Source of the DNA: Prauserella marina
Lineage (GTDB): Bacteria > Actinomycetota > Actinomycetes > Mycobacteriales > Pseudonocardiaceae
DNA: 64,000 nt
Reading direction: 5' to 3'
Assembly (NCBI RefSeq): GCF_002240355.1
Contig: NZ_CP016353.1
Coordinates: 3,646,501 to 3,710,500, forward strand
The first letter of the stretch is position 1, and each line of letters starts with the position of its first letter. A program made the translations under genes and the position numbers. Positions 20,355 through 31,761 of this stretch are shown here, in pieces. The notes under the pieces are model-generated. The model worked only from the letters and a program-made list of their open reading frames with translations. It was not told where the DNA came from and made no database searches.

Positions 20355-20951
20355 CTATGCCGGGTCCAGATCGTCGCGCGTATCCACGTCGTCGGCCTCC
20401 CCTGGCAGCGCCAGGACGTCCACAATGGACAACCGGCCGAGCGTGTTCCTCAGCGCGGCGCCTTCCGGTTCGGCGGGAAGGCTGGCCCGCAGTGCCGTCC
20501 CGCGCCAGGCACCGAGCAACCACTGGCGGCGGCCCGTCGCGTCGACCAGTACGGCGCCGTCGGCGTCATCACGCGCGCTCAGCGCGCCGAGCAGCCGCGA
20601 GACCGTGCCGGGCGCGATCCCCGGCAGGTCGGAGGCCAGTACGACGACGATCCCGGTACCGGCGAACGGAAGCCCGGCGGCCAGCGCGGCCACCGGCCCG
20701 GTTCCCGGCGGATCCTCGCGGACCCAGTGCACGCCGGGAAGCCCGTCCCTGCGCGGGCCGACCACGACGATCCGGAGTGCCCCTTCCAGCGCCGCGACGG
20801 CGCGGTAGAGCATCGGCATGCCGCCGACCTCAAGCATGGGTTTGTCGATGCCGCCGAGTCTGCGCGCGGCCCCTCCCGCCAGCACGATGCCGGAGAACGC
20901 GGGGAACGCGCCCCGTTCTCCCCTGCTTCTCTCCGGCGAGTCGGTGCTCAA
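20355..20951 (-). CDS. mobA: MobA-like nucleotidyltransferase
   Basis: 198-residue NTP transferase of the molybdenum cofactor guanylyltransferase family, which links GMP to molybdopterin. The N-terminal GIVLAGGAARRLGGIDKPMLEVGG is the nucleotide-binding LAGG loop with the following Lys. The acidic ASDLP segment fits the Mg-binding motif. The start TTG 20951 overlaps the stop of the RipA-like gene (TTGA), an unusual coupling of a peptidoglycan hydrolase with a cofactor enzyme. No other molybdopterin gene is in the window, so a different NTP-transferase substrate is possible. Confidence 0.8.
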   Translation of the reverse strand: MSTDSPERSRGERGAFPAFSGIVLAGGAARRLGGIDKPMLEVGGMPMLYRAVAALEGALRIVVVGPRRDGLPGVHWVREDPPGTGPVAALAAGLPFAGTGIVVVLASDLPGIAPGTVSRLLGALSARDDADGAVLVDATGRRQWLLGAWRGTALRASLPAEPEGAALRNTLGRLSIVDVLALPGEADDVDTRDDLDPA

Positions 20952-22411
20952 CCGATCAGACGAGTCGCGTACGGCATGATGTCGCCGTAGCGTACCGGCG
21001 CGACCCGCACGACCCCACCCGAGTACGGGGCCTCGATCATCTGCCCGTTGCCGAGGTAGAGCGCGACGTGGTGGATGCCGCCTGGACCCCAGAACAGCAT
21101 GTCGCCCCTCTGCATCTGGGAAAGCGGGACCTGCCTGCCCGAGGTGTACTGATAGCCGCTGTAGTGCGGCAGTGCCTTCACACCCGCGAAGGCGTAGATC
21201 ATGAGGCCCGAACAGTCGAAGCCGACCTTCATGTAGTCGCCGTAACTGTCGGCGACGCCGCCGTCCCTGATGCCGTAGGTCGGGCCGGAGGCGTTGCCGC
21301 CTCCCCAGGCGTAGGTGACCCCCAGCTGGGACATGGCTCGCGCGATGACCGTCTCGACACCGGCTCCCACCGGGGCGGACGGCGCGGGAGCGGGCGCCGG
21401 AGCGGACACGGCCGCGGTGCCGCCCGAACCGCTGCTCGCCGCGGCGGCAGCGGCAGCGGCGGCCCGCTCCTCTTCTTCTCGCTGCTTCTGGGCAAGCCAG
21501 TCCTCGTACTGCGCCCGCTGGCCTTCCAGTCCGTCGACATCGGCCTGCGCCGCGCTGAGCTGATCCTCCACGCGGGACCGTTCGGCTTCCAGTTCCTTGG
21601 TGCGATCGGCCTGGTCCCGCTGGGCGGCGATGGCCGTGGCCCGAGCGGCGTCGGCGGCTGTCTTGGCCGATTCGGCCTCACCCTTGCGCTCCTGCGCGAT
21701 CTGGTAGGCCTCGCGGGCCGCGGCGTCCTTGTTGGACTTCTCGATTCGCGCCTGCTGCATTCCCTCCAGCGCGTGCAGTTCGCTGCCGCCGACGGCTTGC
21801 AGGAGCTGAGATCGCGCGAGCAGGTCCTTCGGCGTTTCAGAGCCGAGGTACGCGCTGACCGAACCGATGGTGCTGCCCTGCTGATAGCTGCCGGCGATGA
21901 ACTTGTCGAGCTTGGCCCGCGCGCTCTCGATGTCGGCCGCGGCGGCGTCGGCTTCTTGCCTGGCGACGGCGACCTGTGCCTCCGCGTCACTCGCGGCCTC
22001 CTGCGCCGCCTGGAGATCGACCAGCGCCTTGTTGGCCTGTTCCATCTTGAACTCGACGTCGGTTCGCAGATCGGCCAGCCGCGATTCGGCCTGCGCGAGA
22101 CTGCTGGTGAGTTCGCCGACCTCGTTGGCCTTGTCGTCGGCCGCCTGCCTGCCCTCGGCCAGCTCCGCGTCGGTCGGGTTGTCCGGCGGAGGTGGCACCG
22201 CCATCCCGGTGCCGGTCACGCCGAGCAGGGAGGCGATGGCCAGTGAGCCGACGACGACACCACGGCGCACACCGGTCGCCCCGCCCGCCGCGCGTGCTGT
22301 CCGCCGCGGGCCCGCCGGTGTCGTGATCCGCCATCCTGGTCCGATCGGCACAGCCGCCACCTCCCCTTTTGGTCCATTCGGACTCTGCCACCTGAACCAC
22401 TCCCACACCAT
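20948..22411 (-). CDS. ripA: RipA-like peptidoglycan endopeptidase (NlpC/P60)
   Basis: Secreted cell-wall hydrolase cleaving stem peptides, used in daughter-cell separation. 487 residues. A signal-peptide-like segment lies near residues 50-72. Two long coiled-coil stretches (about 80-330) follow, then an Ala/Pro linker and the C-terminal NlpC/P60 domain. Catalytic residues are readable: Cys in FDCSGLM, His in IHHVALY, and Glu in MIEAPYSG, matching the C-H-E triad of RipA. ATG 22411 has GGAGGAGG upstream. It sits between acn and moxR as in M. tuberculosis. Confidence 0.93.
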   Translation of the reverse strand: MVWEWFRWQSPNGPKGEVAAVPIGPGWRITTPAGPRRTARAAGGATGVRRGVVVGSLAIASLLGVTGTGMAVPPPPDNPTDAELAEGRQAADDKANEVGELTSSLAQAESRLADLRTDVEFKMEQANKALVDLQAAQEAASDAEAQVAVARQEADAAAADIESARAKLDKFIAGSYQQGSTIGSVSAYLGSETPKDLLARSQLLQAVGGSELHALEGMQQARIEKSNKDAAAREAYQIAQERKGEAESAKTAADAARATAIAAQRDQADRTKELEAERSRVEDQLSAAQADVDGLEGQRAQYEDWLAQKQREEEERAAAAAAAAASSGSGGTAAVSAPAPAPAPSAPVGAGVETVIARAMSQLGVTYAWGGGNASGPTYGIRDGGVADSYGDYMKVGFDCSGLMIYAFAGVKALPHYSGYQYTSGRQVPLSQMQRGDMLFWGPGGIHHVALYLGNGQMIEAPYSGGVVRVAPVRYGDIMPYATRLIG

Positions 22412-22573
22412 GCACCTCCTCCGAAACAGCGGTATCAGCGGCCACATTTCCCCGTTACGGGGGATATCGGACATCACCGGATCGGGGTGCGAGAGTATGA
22501 CCGCCGGAGGTGAACCGGCCATCCGAGCGGAATGCCGTCAGGCAGCCGTGCACCGATCAGGGGAGTCAGGAAC

Positions 22574-23062
22574 ATGCCGAACACGCGACCGGTCGCGGCG
22601 TACGTGCTCGCGACGCTGTCGTCACTGGGGCTGGCCGTCGCGATAGCCGGCGCGTTCCTGCCGTGGTTCTACTCCGGAGCGGTCGAGCGCAACAGCTTCC
22701 AGGCGGTCGGACTCGTCGATCACTTCGAACTGCTCGACAACGCTTTCGCCGCCCCGCTGCTGCGAGGCTGGGTGGCCCTGCCGCTGATCAGCACGGTGTG
22801 CGTCGCGCTCTACGCGCTCAGAATCCTGCGCACGGCCGCCGCCATCGTGACCGTACTGTCACTTCTCATCGGAACCGTCGCCGCGCTCGCGCTCGTCCAA
22901 GGCAGCGGCGAAGCCGGAATGGTCGGGGTGACCACGATCGGTCCTCTCATCACAGCCACCGGCATGACCATCGCGCTCGTCGCGGCGCTCGGTGTATTCG
23001 GCACCGCGCGCGGCAAACGCACCGGCAGCGCAGCGAACACAGGAGCAGGGGTGCAACCGTGA
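22574..23062 (+). CDS. Four-helix membrane protein
   Basis: 162-residue integral membrane protein with about four hydrophobic helices (residues 4-24, 61-79, 86-111 and 118-142) and a charged C-terminus. I do not recognise a catalytic motif. ATG 22574 is preceded by AGGGGAGTCAGGAAC, with a usable GGAG. Its stop overlaps the GTG of the next gene (GTGA), so the two are coupled. It is divergent from the RipA-like gene. Rv1476, also a small membrane protein, occupies a comparable place in M. tuberculosis, but homology is not established here. Confidence 0.75.
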   Translation: MPNTRPVAAYVLATLSSLGLAVAIAGAFLPWFYSGAVERNSFQAVGLVDHFELLDNAFAAPLLRGWVALPLISTVCVALYALRILRTAAAIVTVLSLLIGTVAALALVQGSGEAGMVGVTTIGPLITATGMTIALVAALGVFGTARGKRTGSAANTGAGVQP

Positions 23063-24627
23063 CCAGTCCAGGTCAGGGCGATCAATGGCCCAACCAGCAG
23101 CCAGACCCGGCACAACAGGGACAAGGCTGGCAGCAACAACCGCAGCAGCCCTACGGGCAGTACGGCGAGCAGCAAGCCGCAGGCCAGCAATACGGCCAGT
23201 ACGGTGACCAGAGCGGCCAGCCAGGCCAGTACGGGACTCAGCAATTCGGGGCCCAGCAATACGGTCAGCCCTACGAACAGCAGCCGTACGGCACCGCGCA
23301 ATACCCACAGCAGGGGGCTTACGGGCAACCGCCCTACGACCCGCAGGCCGGTTACGGGCAGCAGGGTTACGGACAACCGCCCGCCGCCTACGCGCCGCGG
23401 CAGCAGCCCAAGGCCAAGCGCGGGCTGATCGTCGGGCTTGTCGTCGCTCTCGTCGTCGCGGCCGGTGGCGTCGCCGCGTGGTTCGCCTTCTTCCAGAGCG
23501 ACTCCGTCGCCGCCGGCGCGGACACACCGAACGAAGCCGCGATAAATCTGGCCACCTCGTTCGGCAACGGTGACGTGGTGGGCATGCTCGGCACGCTGGC
23601 CCCGGCGGAGGCCTCACTGTTCACCGACTCGGTCATGCAGGGCACCGAGGAACTCAAGCGGCTCGGAGTACTCACCGGGGACGCCGATCCCTCCGCGCTG
23701 TCCGGCATCGAGCTGACCGCGGAGAATCTGAAGTTCGACGAGGCGGGCGCCGAGAAGATCAACGACCACCTCACGATCACGAAACTGGTCGACGGCACGA
23801 TCACGGCCAAGGGCGACCTCGGCCTGGTTCCGTTCACCAGCGACTACAAGGACGTGATCAAGCGGGCGGCCACCGGCGAGGGCTACCCGGAGAAGACGGA
23901 GGACACGCTCGACATCGGCGAGCACGTCGCCGACTCAGGTGAGCCGCTGCGCATCGCCACGGTCAACGTGGACGGCGAGTGGTATCCGAGCCTCCTGTAC
24001 ACGATGGCCGACAATTTCCTTTACGAGACCGGCACCCCGTGGCCGAGCCAGTCGATCGAGGCCAAGGGCGCCGGCTCGCCCGCCGAAGCGGTGCGGGGAA
24101 TCGCCCAGTCCGCGCTCGACGGCGACATCAGGGGCGTCATCGCGCTGCTGCCTCCCGGCGAGATGAGTGTCGTGCACGACCTGGGCCCGCTGCTGACCGA
24201 CGAGATCGGTTCCCCGGGCTCCTCGGGAGCGAAGATCACGAACCTGGACACCGAGACCAGTGAGGTCAGGGGCGGAACCAGGGTCACGATCAACGGTGTC
24301 GAGCTGGAGATCGAGCGCATGGGCACCATCAAGATCGTCAAGGACGGTGACTGCTACCAGGCCGACTTCCGGGGCGCGAGCCAGCAGTTCTGCGCCGACG
24401 ACCTGATCGCGGAGGCCAGCGACGATGGCGACCTTCCTCCCGAGGCGGTGTCGACAATCAGCAACCTCGCGAAGGGCGTGCTCGGCCAGGGCCTGGGAAT
24501 CGTGACCACCGAGGTCGACGGCGCGCACTACGTGAGCCCCGTGCGCACGATCAGCGAGCTGAGCCTGACGTTCCTGCGCAGCCTCGAACCCGAGGACATG
24601 AAGGCACTCATCGAAGCGGCCGACTGA
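23059..24627 (+). CDS. Membrane-anchored protein with Gln/Tyr/Pro-rich N-terminus
   Basis: 522-residue protein. The first 115 residues are a low-complexity Q/G/Y/P region with many QYGQ and QQPYG repeats. A basic stretch (KAKR) and one membrane helix (about 120-141) follow, then a roughly 380-residue extracellular domain with no family I can name. It may contain two DUF4878-like repeats. The layout resembles actinobacterial cell-envelope sensors or scaffold proteins. It overlaps the upstream membrane protein by 4 bases. A strong terminator follows, separating it from acn. Confidence 0.8.
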   Translation: MTSPGQGDQWPNQQPDPAQQGQGWQQQPQQPYGQYGEQQAAGQQYGQYGDQSGQPGQYGTQQFGAQQYGQPYEQQPYGTAQYPQQGAYGQPPYDPQAGYGQQGYGQPPAAYAPRQQPKAKRGLIVGLVVALVVAAGGVAAWFAFFQSDSVAAGADTPNEAAINLATSFGNGDVVGMLGTLAPAEASLFTDSVMQGTEELKRLGVLTGDADPSALSGIELTAENLKFDEAGAEKINDHLTITKLVDGTITAKGDLGLVPFTSDYKDVIKRAATGEGYPEKTEDTLDIGEHVADSGEPLRIATVNVDGEWYPSLLYTMADNFLYETGTPWPSQSIEAKGAGSPAEAVRGIAQSALDGDIRGVIALLPPGEMSVVHDLGPLLTDEIGSPGSSGAKITNLDTETSEVRGGTRVTINGVELEIERMGTIKIVKDGDCYQADFRGASQQFCADDLIAEASDDGDLPPEAVSTISNLAKGVLGQGLGIVTTEVDGAHYVSPVRTISELSLTFLRSLEPEDMKALIEAAD

Positions 24628-24649
24628 CGGCCTCCACCGAGTGAACCCG

Positions 24650-24688
24650 CGAAGGGCCCGGTACCACGTCGTGGCGCCGGGCCCTTCG
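24650..24688 (+). terminator. Strong hairpin terminator before acn
   Basis: CGAAGGGCCCGG (24650-24661) pairs perfectly with CCGGGCCCTTCG (24677-24688). The inner bases (CCAC-gtc-GTGG) extend the stem. It ends the two-gene membrane-protein operon. Confidence 0.8.
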
Positions 24689-24711
24689 GCTACCTCCCCT
24701 TGAACCCAAAA

Positions 24712-24727
24712 CAGGACACGCGTACTG
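24712..24727. promoter_or_regulatory. AcnR box upstream of aconitase
   Basis: CAGGACACGCGTACTG matches, as I recall it, the C. glutamicum AcnR consensus CAGnACnnncGTACTG at every fixed position. It lies 100 bases before the acn start, where a promoter-overlapping repressor site is expected. The acnR gene itself is at 37211 and carries a related box. Confidence 0.8.
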
Positions 24728-24827
24728 TTTACGGCGCAGGGCGTCAACGAGCCCACCTCTGCGGGCGCGACGGGGGTGCGCGAGACTCGGCCTGCTGACC
24801 CCGAACAACCGCCGCATGGAGTTAGAC

Positions 24828-27635
<2,808 letters not shown>

Positions 27636-27680
27636 GATCCCGCACTCACGAGCGCCGTCGCGGCCCGTGACAGTGCTATG

Positions 27681-27715
27681 AACGATCCGGCGCCGGTACC
27701 CGGCGCCGGATCGTT
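27681..27715 (+). terminator. Terminator of acn
   Basis: AACGATCCGGCGCCGG pairs perfectly over 16 bp with CCGGCGCCGGATCGTT, with a 3-base loop (TAC). It lies 45 bases after the acn stop codon. Confidence 0.85.
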
Positions 27716-27790
27716 CTGTGTCGCGGGGTTGCGGGAGGCACTGGTGCACGAAGGCGGGACCTGGGCGAGCGGTGCGGGGCGGACGGCGCC

Positions 27791-28507
27791 GTGAGCACCC
27801 CGGATCTGCTCGTGGGACTGGTGGTCGCGGTCGGCGCGATCGTGCAGGGTGCCGTCGGCTACGGCATGAACCTGCTCGCCGTGCCACTGGCCGCGCTGAT
27901 CGAACCCGCTTTCATCCCGGTGCCGCTCATGCTCATCGCCAGCACGCACGGCCTGCTGACCATGGTCAGGGAGTACCGGGACATCGACTGGCGGGGCGTG
28001 TGGTGGGCGATGTCGGGCAGGGTACCCGGCACGGCGCTTGGCGTGCTCGCCGTCGCGACCCTCGCCGACGGCCCGTTCTCGATGGTCGTCGGGACGGCCG
28101 TGCTCACCTGCGTCGTGTTGTCGGTGCTTTCCTGGCGGCCCCGGCCCGACCCTGGACCATTGCTTGTCGCCGGAGTCGCCAGCGGGACCTTCGGCACCGC
28201 GGCTTCGATTGGCGGCCCCCCGATCGCGTTGTTGTACCAGCACAGTTCCGGCCCCAGGATTCGCGCGACGCTCGCGGCCTGCTTCGGCCTGGGAACTCTG
28301 CTTTCACTGGCGGGACTGGGCATCGGCGGGCAACTGCACCCGCATCAGTTCGTGCTCGCCGCGTGGTTGCTGCCGTTTCTGCTCGCCGGTTTCCTGTTGT
28401 CGGGACCGCTGCGCAGGTGGCTGGACGGCGGGAGGATCAGGGTTGCCGTGCTCGGCGTCGCGGCGATCAGCGCGACGATGCTCATCCTGCGCGGCGCGCT
28501 TGCCTGA
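27791..28507 (+). CDS. TSUP-family permease (TauE/SafE)
   Basis: 238-residue membrane protein of the sulfite exporter TauE/SafE family with about seven to eight hydrophobic helices. The two-fold repeated signature is visible: VGAIVQGAVGYGMNLLAVPL in the first half and GVASGTFGTAASIGGPPIALL in the second. It moves organic sulfur compounds or sulfite/sulfonates; the exact substrate is not readable. GTG 27791 is the likely start. A tandem repeat array lies directly after its stop. Confidence 0.88.
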   Translation: MSTPDLLVGLVVAVGAIVQGAVGYGMNLLAVPLAALIEPAFIPVPLMLIASTHGLLTMVREYRDIDWRGVWWAMSGRVPGTALGVLAVATLADGPFSMVVGTAVLTCVVLSVLSWRPRPDPGPLLVAGVASGTFGTAASIGGPPIALLYQHSSGPRIRATLAACFGLGTLLSLAGLGIGGQLHPHQFVLAAWLLPFLLAGFLLSGPLRRWLDGGRIRVAVLGVAAISATMLILRGALA

Positions 28508-28523
28508 GCGCGAGTCCCCCGCC

Positions 28524-28607
28524 CAGGACGGCGAGATCCGCACTCAGGACCGTGAGATCCGCAGTCAGAACGGCGAGTTCGGCGCTCAGGACGGCGAGTT
28601 GCCTGCT
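28524..28607. repeat. Four tandem copies of a 21-bp unit
   Basis: Units begin at 28524, 28545, 28566 and 28587. Each starts CAG(G/A)AC(G/C)G(C/T)GAG and ends in CT or GT. Copies 1 and 2 differ at 3 positions; copies 3 and 4 diverge more. The array fills the space between the convergent TSUP and TetR genes. On the minus strand it reads as a heptad-like peptide pattern, but no gene start supports coding. Confidence 0.75.
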
Positions 28608-28627
28608 CGGTCCGGGCCGTGGCGCCG

Positions 28628-29254
28628 CTACGCGGTTCCCGGTTCGCCGATGACCGGATCGAGGTAGCCGAGCAACGCCTCGCGTAGTTCGCCGATCCAG
28701 ATCTCGCGTTCGGCTTCCGGCGCCGCGACCACCGTGGACAGCAGCGCGCCGAAGATCTGGGTCGCGACGATCGCGACGGTGCGCACCCGGTCGGCCGGCA
28801 ACGCGGGCACCCGCGTCTGGACCACCTCGGAGATCCTGCCGACGACCGCCTGGTGCAGCTTCCTTGTCGGCGCCGAGAGCCGTTCCGGCATGTCGGTGGC
28901 CGCGAACAGCGCCTTGAACCCCGGATTGGCGATGTTGACCTCGATCATCGGCGTCACCATGCGATCGATCAGCTCGGGCAGCGGCAAGCTCGCGAAGCCG
29001 GGATCGAACGCCTTCTCGTGCGCGGCTCGCAGGGCTGTCTGGTAGCGCTGGGCCAGCGTCTCGGCGATGGCCTCCTTGTTCGCGAAGAACTGGTACAGGG
29101 TTCCCGGAGAGACACCGGCGCGAGCCGCGATGGCGTTCGTGGTCGCCTTCGCGTAGCCGGCCTCGGCGAAGACCTCGGCCGCCGCGTCGGCGATCTGCTC
29201 CATCCTGCGCACCCCACGTGCTTGCCGCTTGCGTTGCGCCTGCTCTTCGGGCAC
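28628..29254 (-). CDS. TetR-family regulator of an MmpL exporter
   Basis: 208-residue repressor. The helix-turn-helix is clear (ATTNAIAARAGVSPGTLYQFFANK). The ligand domain is helical and unconserved. GTG 29254 has GGGGAGG 4 bases upstream; the longer frames to 29341 run through the operator region and are unlikely. It is divergent from an MmpL gene with two copies of a palindrome between. It probably represses both. Confidence 0.88.
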   Translation of the reverse strand: MPEEQAQRKRQARGVRRMEQIADAAAEVFAEAGYAKATTNAIAARAGVSPGTLYQFFANKEAIAETLAQRYQTALRAAHEKAFDPGFASLPLPELIDRMVTPMIEVNIANPGFKALFAATDMPERLSAPTRKLHQAVVGRISEVVQTRVPALPADRVRTVAIVATQIFGALLSTVVAAPEAEREIWIGELREALLGYLDPVIGEPGTA

Positions 29255-29276
29255 CAAGCCTCCCCGTTTGACAAAC

Positions 29277-29292
29277 ACGAGCAAACGCTCGT
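29277..29292. promoter_or_regulatory. TetR operator 1 (MmpL promoter region)
   Basis: ACGAGC-AAAC-GCTCGT is a perfect 6-4-6 inverted repeat, 23 bases upstream of the TetR start. It is paired with the similar site at 29303. Confidence 0.7.
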
Positions 29293-29302
29293 AATTTTGA
29301 AC

Positions 29303-29318
29303 GCGAGCAATCGCTCGC
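29303..29318. promoter_or_regulatory. TetR operator 2 (MmpL promoter region)
   Basis: GCGAGC-AATC-GCTCGC repeats the same 6-4-6 pattern, centred 26 bp from operator 1. Two sites in the spacer suggest cooperative binding of two dimers. Confidence 0.7.
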
Positions 29319-29358
29319 ATTTCGCTTGAGTCTAGCGCCACCCCGAGGAGCTGTCGTC

Positions 29359-31593
29359 GTGTCCCTGTCCCCTCCGCTCACTTCCCGGCCGCCGGTGCTG
29401 GAACGGCTCGGCCGGTTCGCCGTGCGCCGCCGCCGGTGGGTGCTGCTCGTCGGCGCCCTCGTCACGGTCGCGGCCGGTGTCTTCGGCGCCGGTGCGCTCA
29501 ACGCCCTGTCACTGTCCAGAATCGACGCGCCGGGCTCGGAGTCCGACCGCGCTCGCACCGTGCTCGCGGAACAGTTCGACACCGGTCCCGCCAACCTCGT
29601 CTTCCTCGTCACGGCGACCGAGGGCACCGTGGACGATCCCGCCGTCGCCGCCGAGGGAGAACGACTCACCCGCGCCCTGGCCGGAGAACAGGGCGTGTCG
29701 GAAGCCGGGTCCTACTGGTCCCGCGGCGACAGCCCCGCCCTGCGCAGCGAGGACGGCACCCAAGCGCTCGTGCTGGTCAGGGTGCCCGGTGAGGTCAACG
29801 AGGCACGCGAGCGCGTCGGCGAACTCGCCGAGCGCTACGCCGTTTCCTCCGGCACCGTCCAGGTAGCCGCCGGCGGGCAGGACGAGGTCTTCCGCGAGAT
29901 CGGCGCGCAATCGCGACAGGACTTCCTGCGCGCCGAGATCATCGTTATCCCACTCGTGCTGATCCTGCTCATCCTGTTCTACCGCCGCGTGACACTGGCG
30001 CTGGTCACTCTCGGCATCGGTGTCTTCGCGATCGTCGGCACGCTCGCCGCGCTGCGCGGGGTGGCGAGCTTCACCAGCGTCTCCACCTTCGCGGCCAACA
30101 TCGCGCTGGTCATGGGGCTCGCGCTGGGCGTCGACTACTGCCTGTTCCTCATCGCGAGGTTCCGCGAGGAACTGCGCCGTGGTGCCGACGTGCCCGACGC
30201 CGTGGTGACCTCGGTGAAGACGGCGGGCCGCACCGTACTGTTCAGCGGGCTCACCGTCGCGATCTCACTGCTGGCGCTCATGCTGTTCCCGTTGCCGTTC
30301 CTGCGTTCCTTCGGCTACGGCGGTGCCTTCGTGGTCATCACCGCCGTCGCCGGGGCCCTCGTTCTGCTGCCCGCCGCGCTGGCCGTACTGGGCCACAGGG
30401 CCGCCGAGCGAGGCGGCGCGAAACGCGGCGACAACAGCGAAAGCGGTGTGTGGTTCCGGCTCGCGGGGGCGGTCATGCGCCGCCCCGTGCTGACCGGTGG
30501 GCTCATGCTGATCGTCGTACTCGCACTGGCCGCACCGGTCACCGGCCTGCGGTTCGGAATGCCAGACGCGCGCATCCTGCCCGCCGATTCCAGCAGCAGG
30601 GCCATGGCCGACGAGGTGCGCACGAACTTCGGCCAGGAGGAATCCGACGCCCTGTTCGCCGTCGCGCCCGGCGCCACCGAAGGCGGCATGGCGGCCTACG
30701 CGAGCGAACTGTCCAGAGTGGACGGTATTGCTCAGGTGGACTCCTCGGCGGGAACCTTCACCGGCGGCACGCTTACCGCACCAGCCGAACCCGGCAGGTT
30801 CTCCACCGGCGAAGGCGACTACGTCGTCGCCATTCCCACGAACGAAGCCCTCGACGGCGACGCGGTCGCGCTTGTCGAAAATGTGCGCGCCGTGCAGGCT
30901 CCGTTCGACGTACTCGTCGGCGGCACCCCCGCCGAGATGGCCGACTGGCGGGGCGAGATGACCGACCGGCTGCCTCTTGTGCTGGTGACCATTCTGGTGC
31001 TGACGTTCATCATCCTGTTCCTCATGACGGGCAGCATTCTGCTGCCGCTCAAGGCCACCGTGCTGAATCTGCTCAGCATGGGCGTCATGTTCGGGGTACT
31101 GGTGTGGGTGTTCCAGGACGGAAACCTCTCCGGCCTGCTCGGATTCACGCCAACCGGCAGCCTCGAATCCAGCATTCCCATTCTGATGTTCTGCATCGTC
31201 TACGGGCTGTCCATGGACTACGAGGTGTTCATCGTGTCCAGGATCAGGGAGGAGTTCCTGCGCACCGGCGACGCCTCGGCCGCCGTGCCGCTCGGCCTCC
31301 AGCGCAGTGCACCGCTCATCACGACCGCCGCGGTCATCCTCGCCGCCTCGTTCGCGGTGTACACCACGGGCGGGGTCGTGTACCTCAAGATGATCGGGGT
31401 CGGGATGGCCGTCGCCGTGCTCGTCGACGCACTGCTGATCAGGGGAATTCTGCTACCTGCCTTCATGCGGCTGGCGGGCGGGGCCAACTGGTGGGCACCG
31501 GCACCGCTGCGACGGCTGCACGAGCGATTCGGGCTCGCCGAGGAGACGCCCCGGCCCGCCACGCGCGCCGACGCCCTCGATCCGGTCCACTGA
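29359..31593 (+). CDS. MmpL/RND-family transporter
   Basis: 744-residue exporter of the MMPL family, proton-driven, in the cytoplasmic membrane. It has two homologous halves. Each half has one leading helix, an extracellular loop domain and a group of five helices. VDYCLFLIARFREEL in half 1 and MDYEVFIVSRIREEFL in half 2 are the family motifs in TM4. GTG 29359 has GAGGAG 8 bases upstream. Divergent from its TetR gene, with two operators. It may export lipids or drugs; no lipid-synthesis genes are adjacent, so drug efflux is the simpler guess. Confidence 0.93.
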   Translation: MSLSPPLTSRPPVLERLGRFAVRRRRWVLLVGALVTVAAGVFGAGALNALSLSRIDAPGSESDRARTVLAEQFDTGPANLVFLVTATEGTVDDPAVAAEGERLTRALAGEQGVSEAGSYWSRGDSPALRSEDGTQALVLVRVPGEVNEARERVGELAERYAVSSGTVQVAAGGQDEVFREIGAQSRQDFLRAEIIVIPLVLILLILFYRRVTLALVTLGIGVFAIVGTLAALRGVASFTSVSTFAANIALVMGLALGVDYCLFLIARFREELRRGADVPDAVVTSVKTAGRTVLFSGLTVAISLLALMLFPLPFLRSFGYGGAFVVITAVAGALVLLPAALAVLGHRAAERGGAKRGDNSESGVWFRLAGAVMRRPVLTGGLMLIVVLALAAPVTGLRFGMPDARILPADSSSRAMADEVRTNFGQEESDALFAVAPGATEGGMAAYASELSRVDGIAQVDSSAGTFTGGTLTAPAEPGRFSTGEGDYVVAIPTNEALDGDAVALVENVRAVQAPFDVLVGGTPAEMADWRGEMTDRLPLVLVTILVLTFIILFLMTGSILLPLKATVLNLLSMGVMFGVLVWVFQDGNLSGLLGFTPTGSLESSIPILMFCIVYGLSMDYEVFIVSRIREEFLRTGDASAAVPLGLQRSAPLITTAAVILAASFAVYTTGGVVYLKMIGVGMAVAVLVDALLIRGILLPAFMRLAGGANWWAPAPLRRLHERFGLAEETPRPATRADALDPVH

Positions 31594-31632
31594 GGACGGA
31601 GCAGGAGCAATCCCGGCTCACGCCGGAATCCG

Positions 31633-31670
31633 GGTGCGGGACCGGGGCCACGTCGCCCCGGTCTCGCACC
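31633..31670 (+). terminator. Terminator of the MmpL gene
   Basis: A 16-bp stem (left arm 31633-31648, right arm 31655-31670, one G-U pair) with the loop CACGTC. GACCGGGGC pairs with GCCCCGGTC at its top. It lies 40 bases after the MmpL stop. Confidence 0.7.
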
Positions 31671-31761
31671 GGGCGCGCCCCCGCGACCGGAGGCCGTGGC
31701 GGCGCGCCCGGTGCGTCCGGACACGGATGCCGCTGGCCTGGATGCGGATCTCGGCGAGCTC

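Noticed and set aside
22412-22573. c-di-AMP (ydaO) riboswitch or MtrA boxes before the RipA-like gene
   Set aside because: RipA/NlpC-P60 genes often have these, but the region shows only one GTAAC and a 13-bp CCCCGTAACGGGG palindrome. I could not match the riboswitch core.
23059-23400. Repetitive DNA element in the Gln-rich coding region
   Set aside because: The repeats are codon-level QYGQ repeats in a supported gene, not intergenic DNA repeats.
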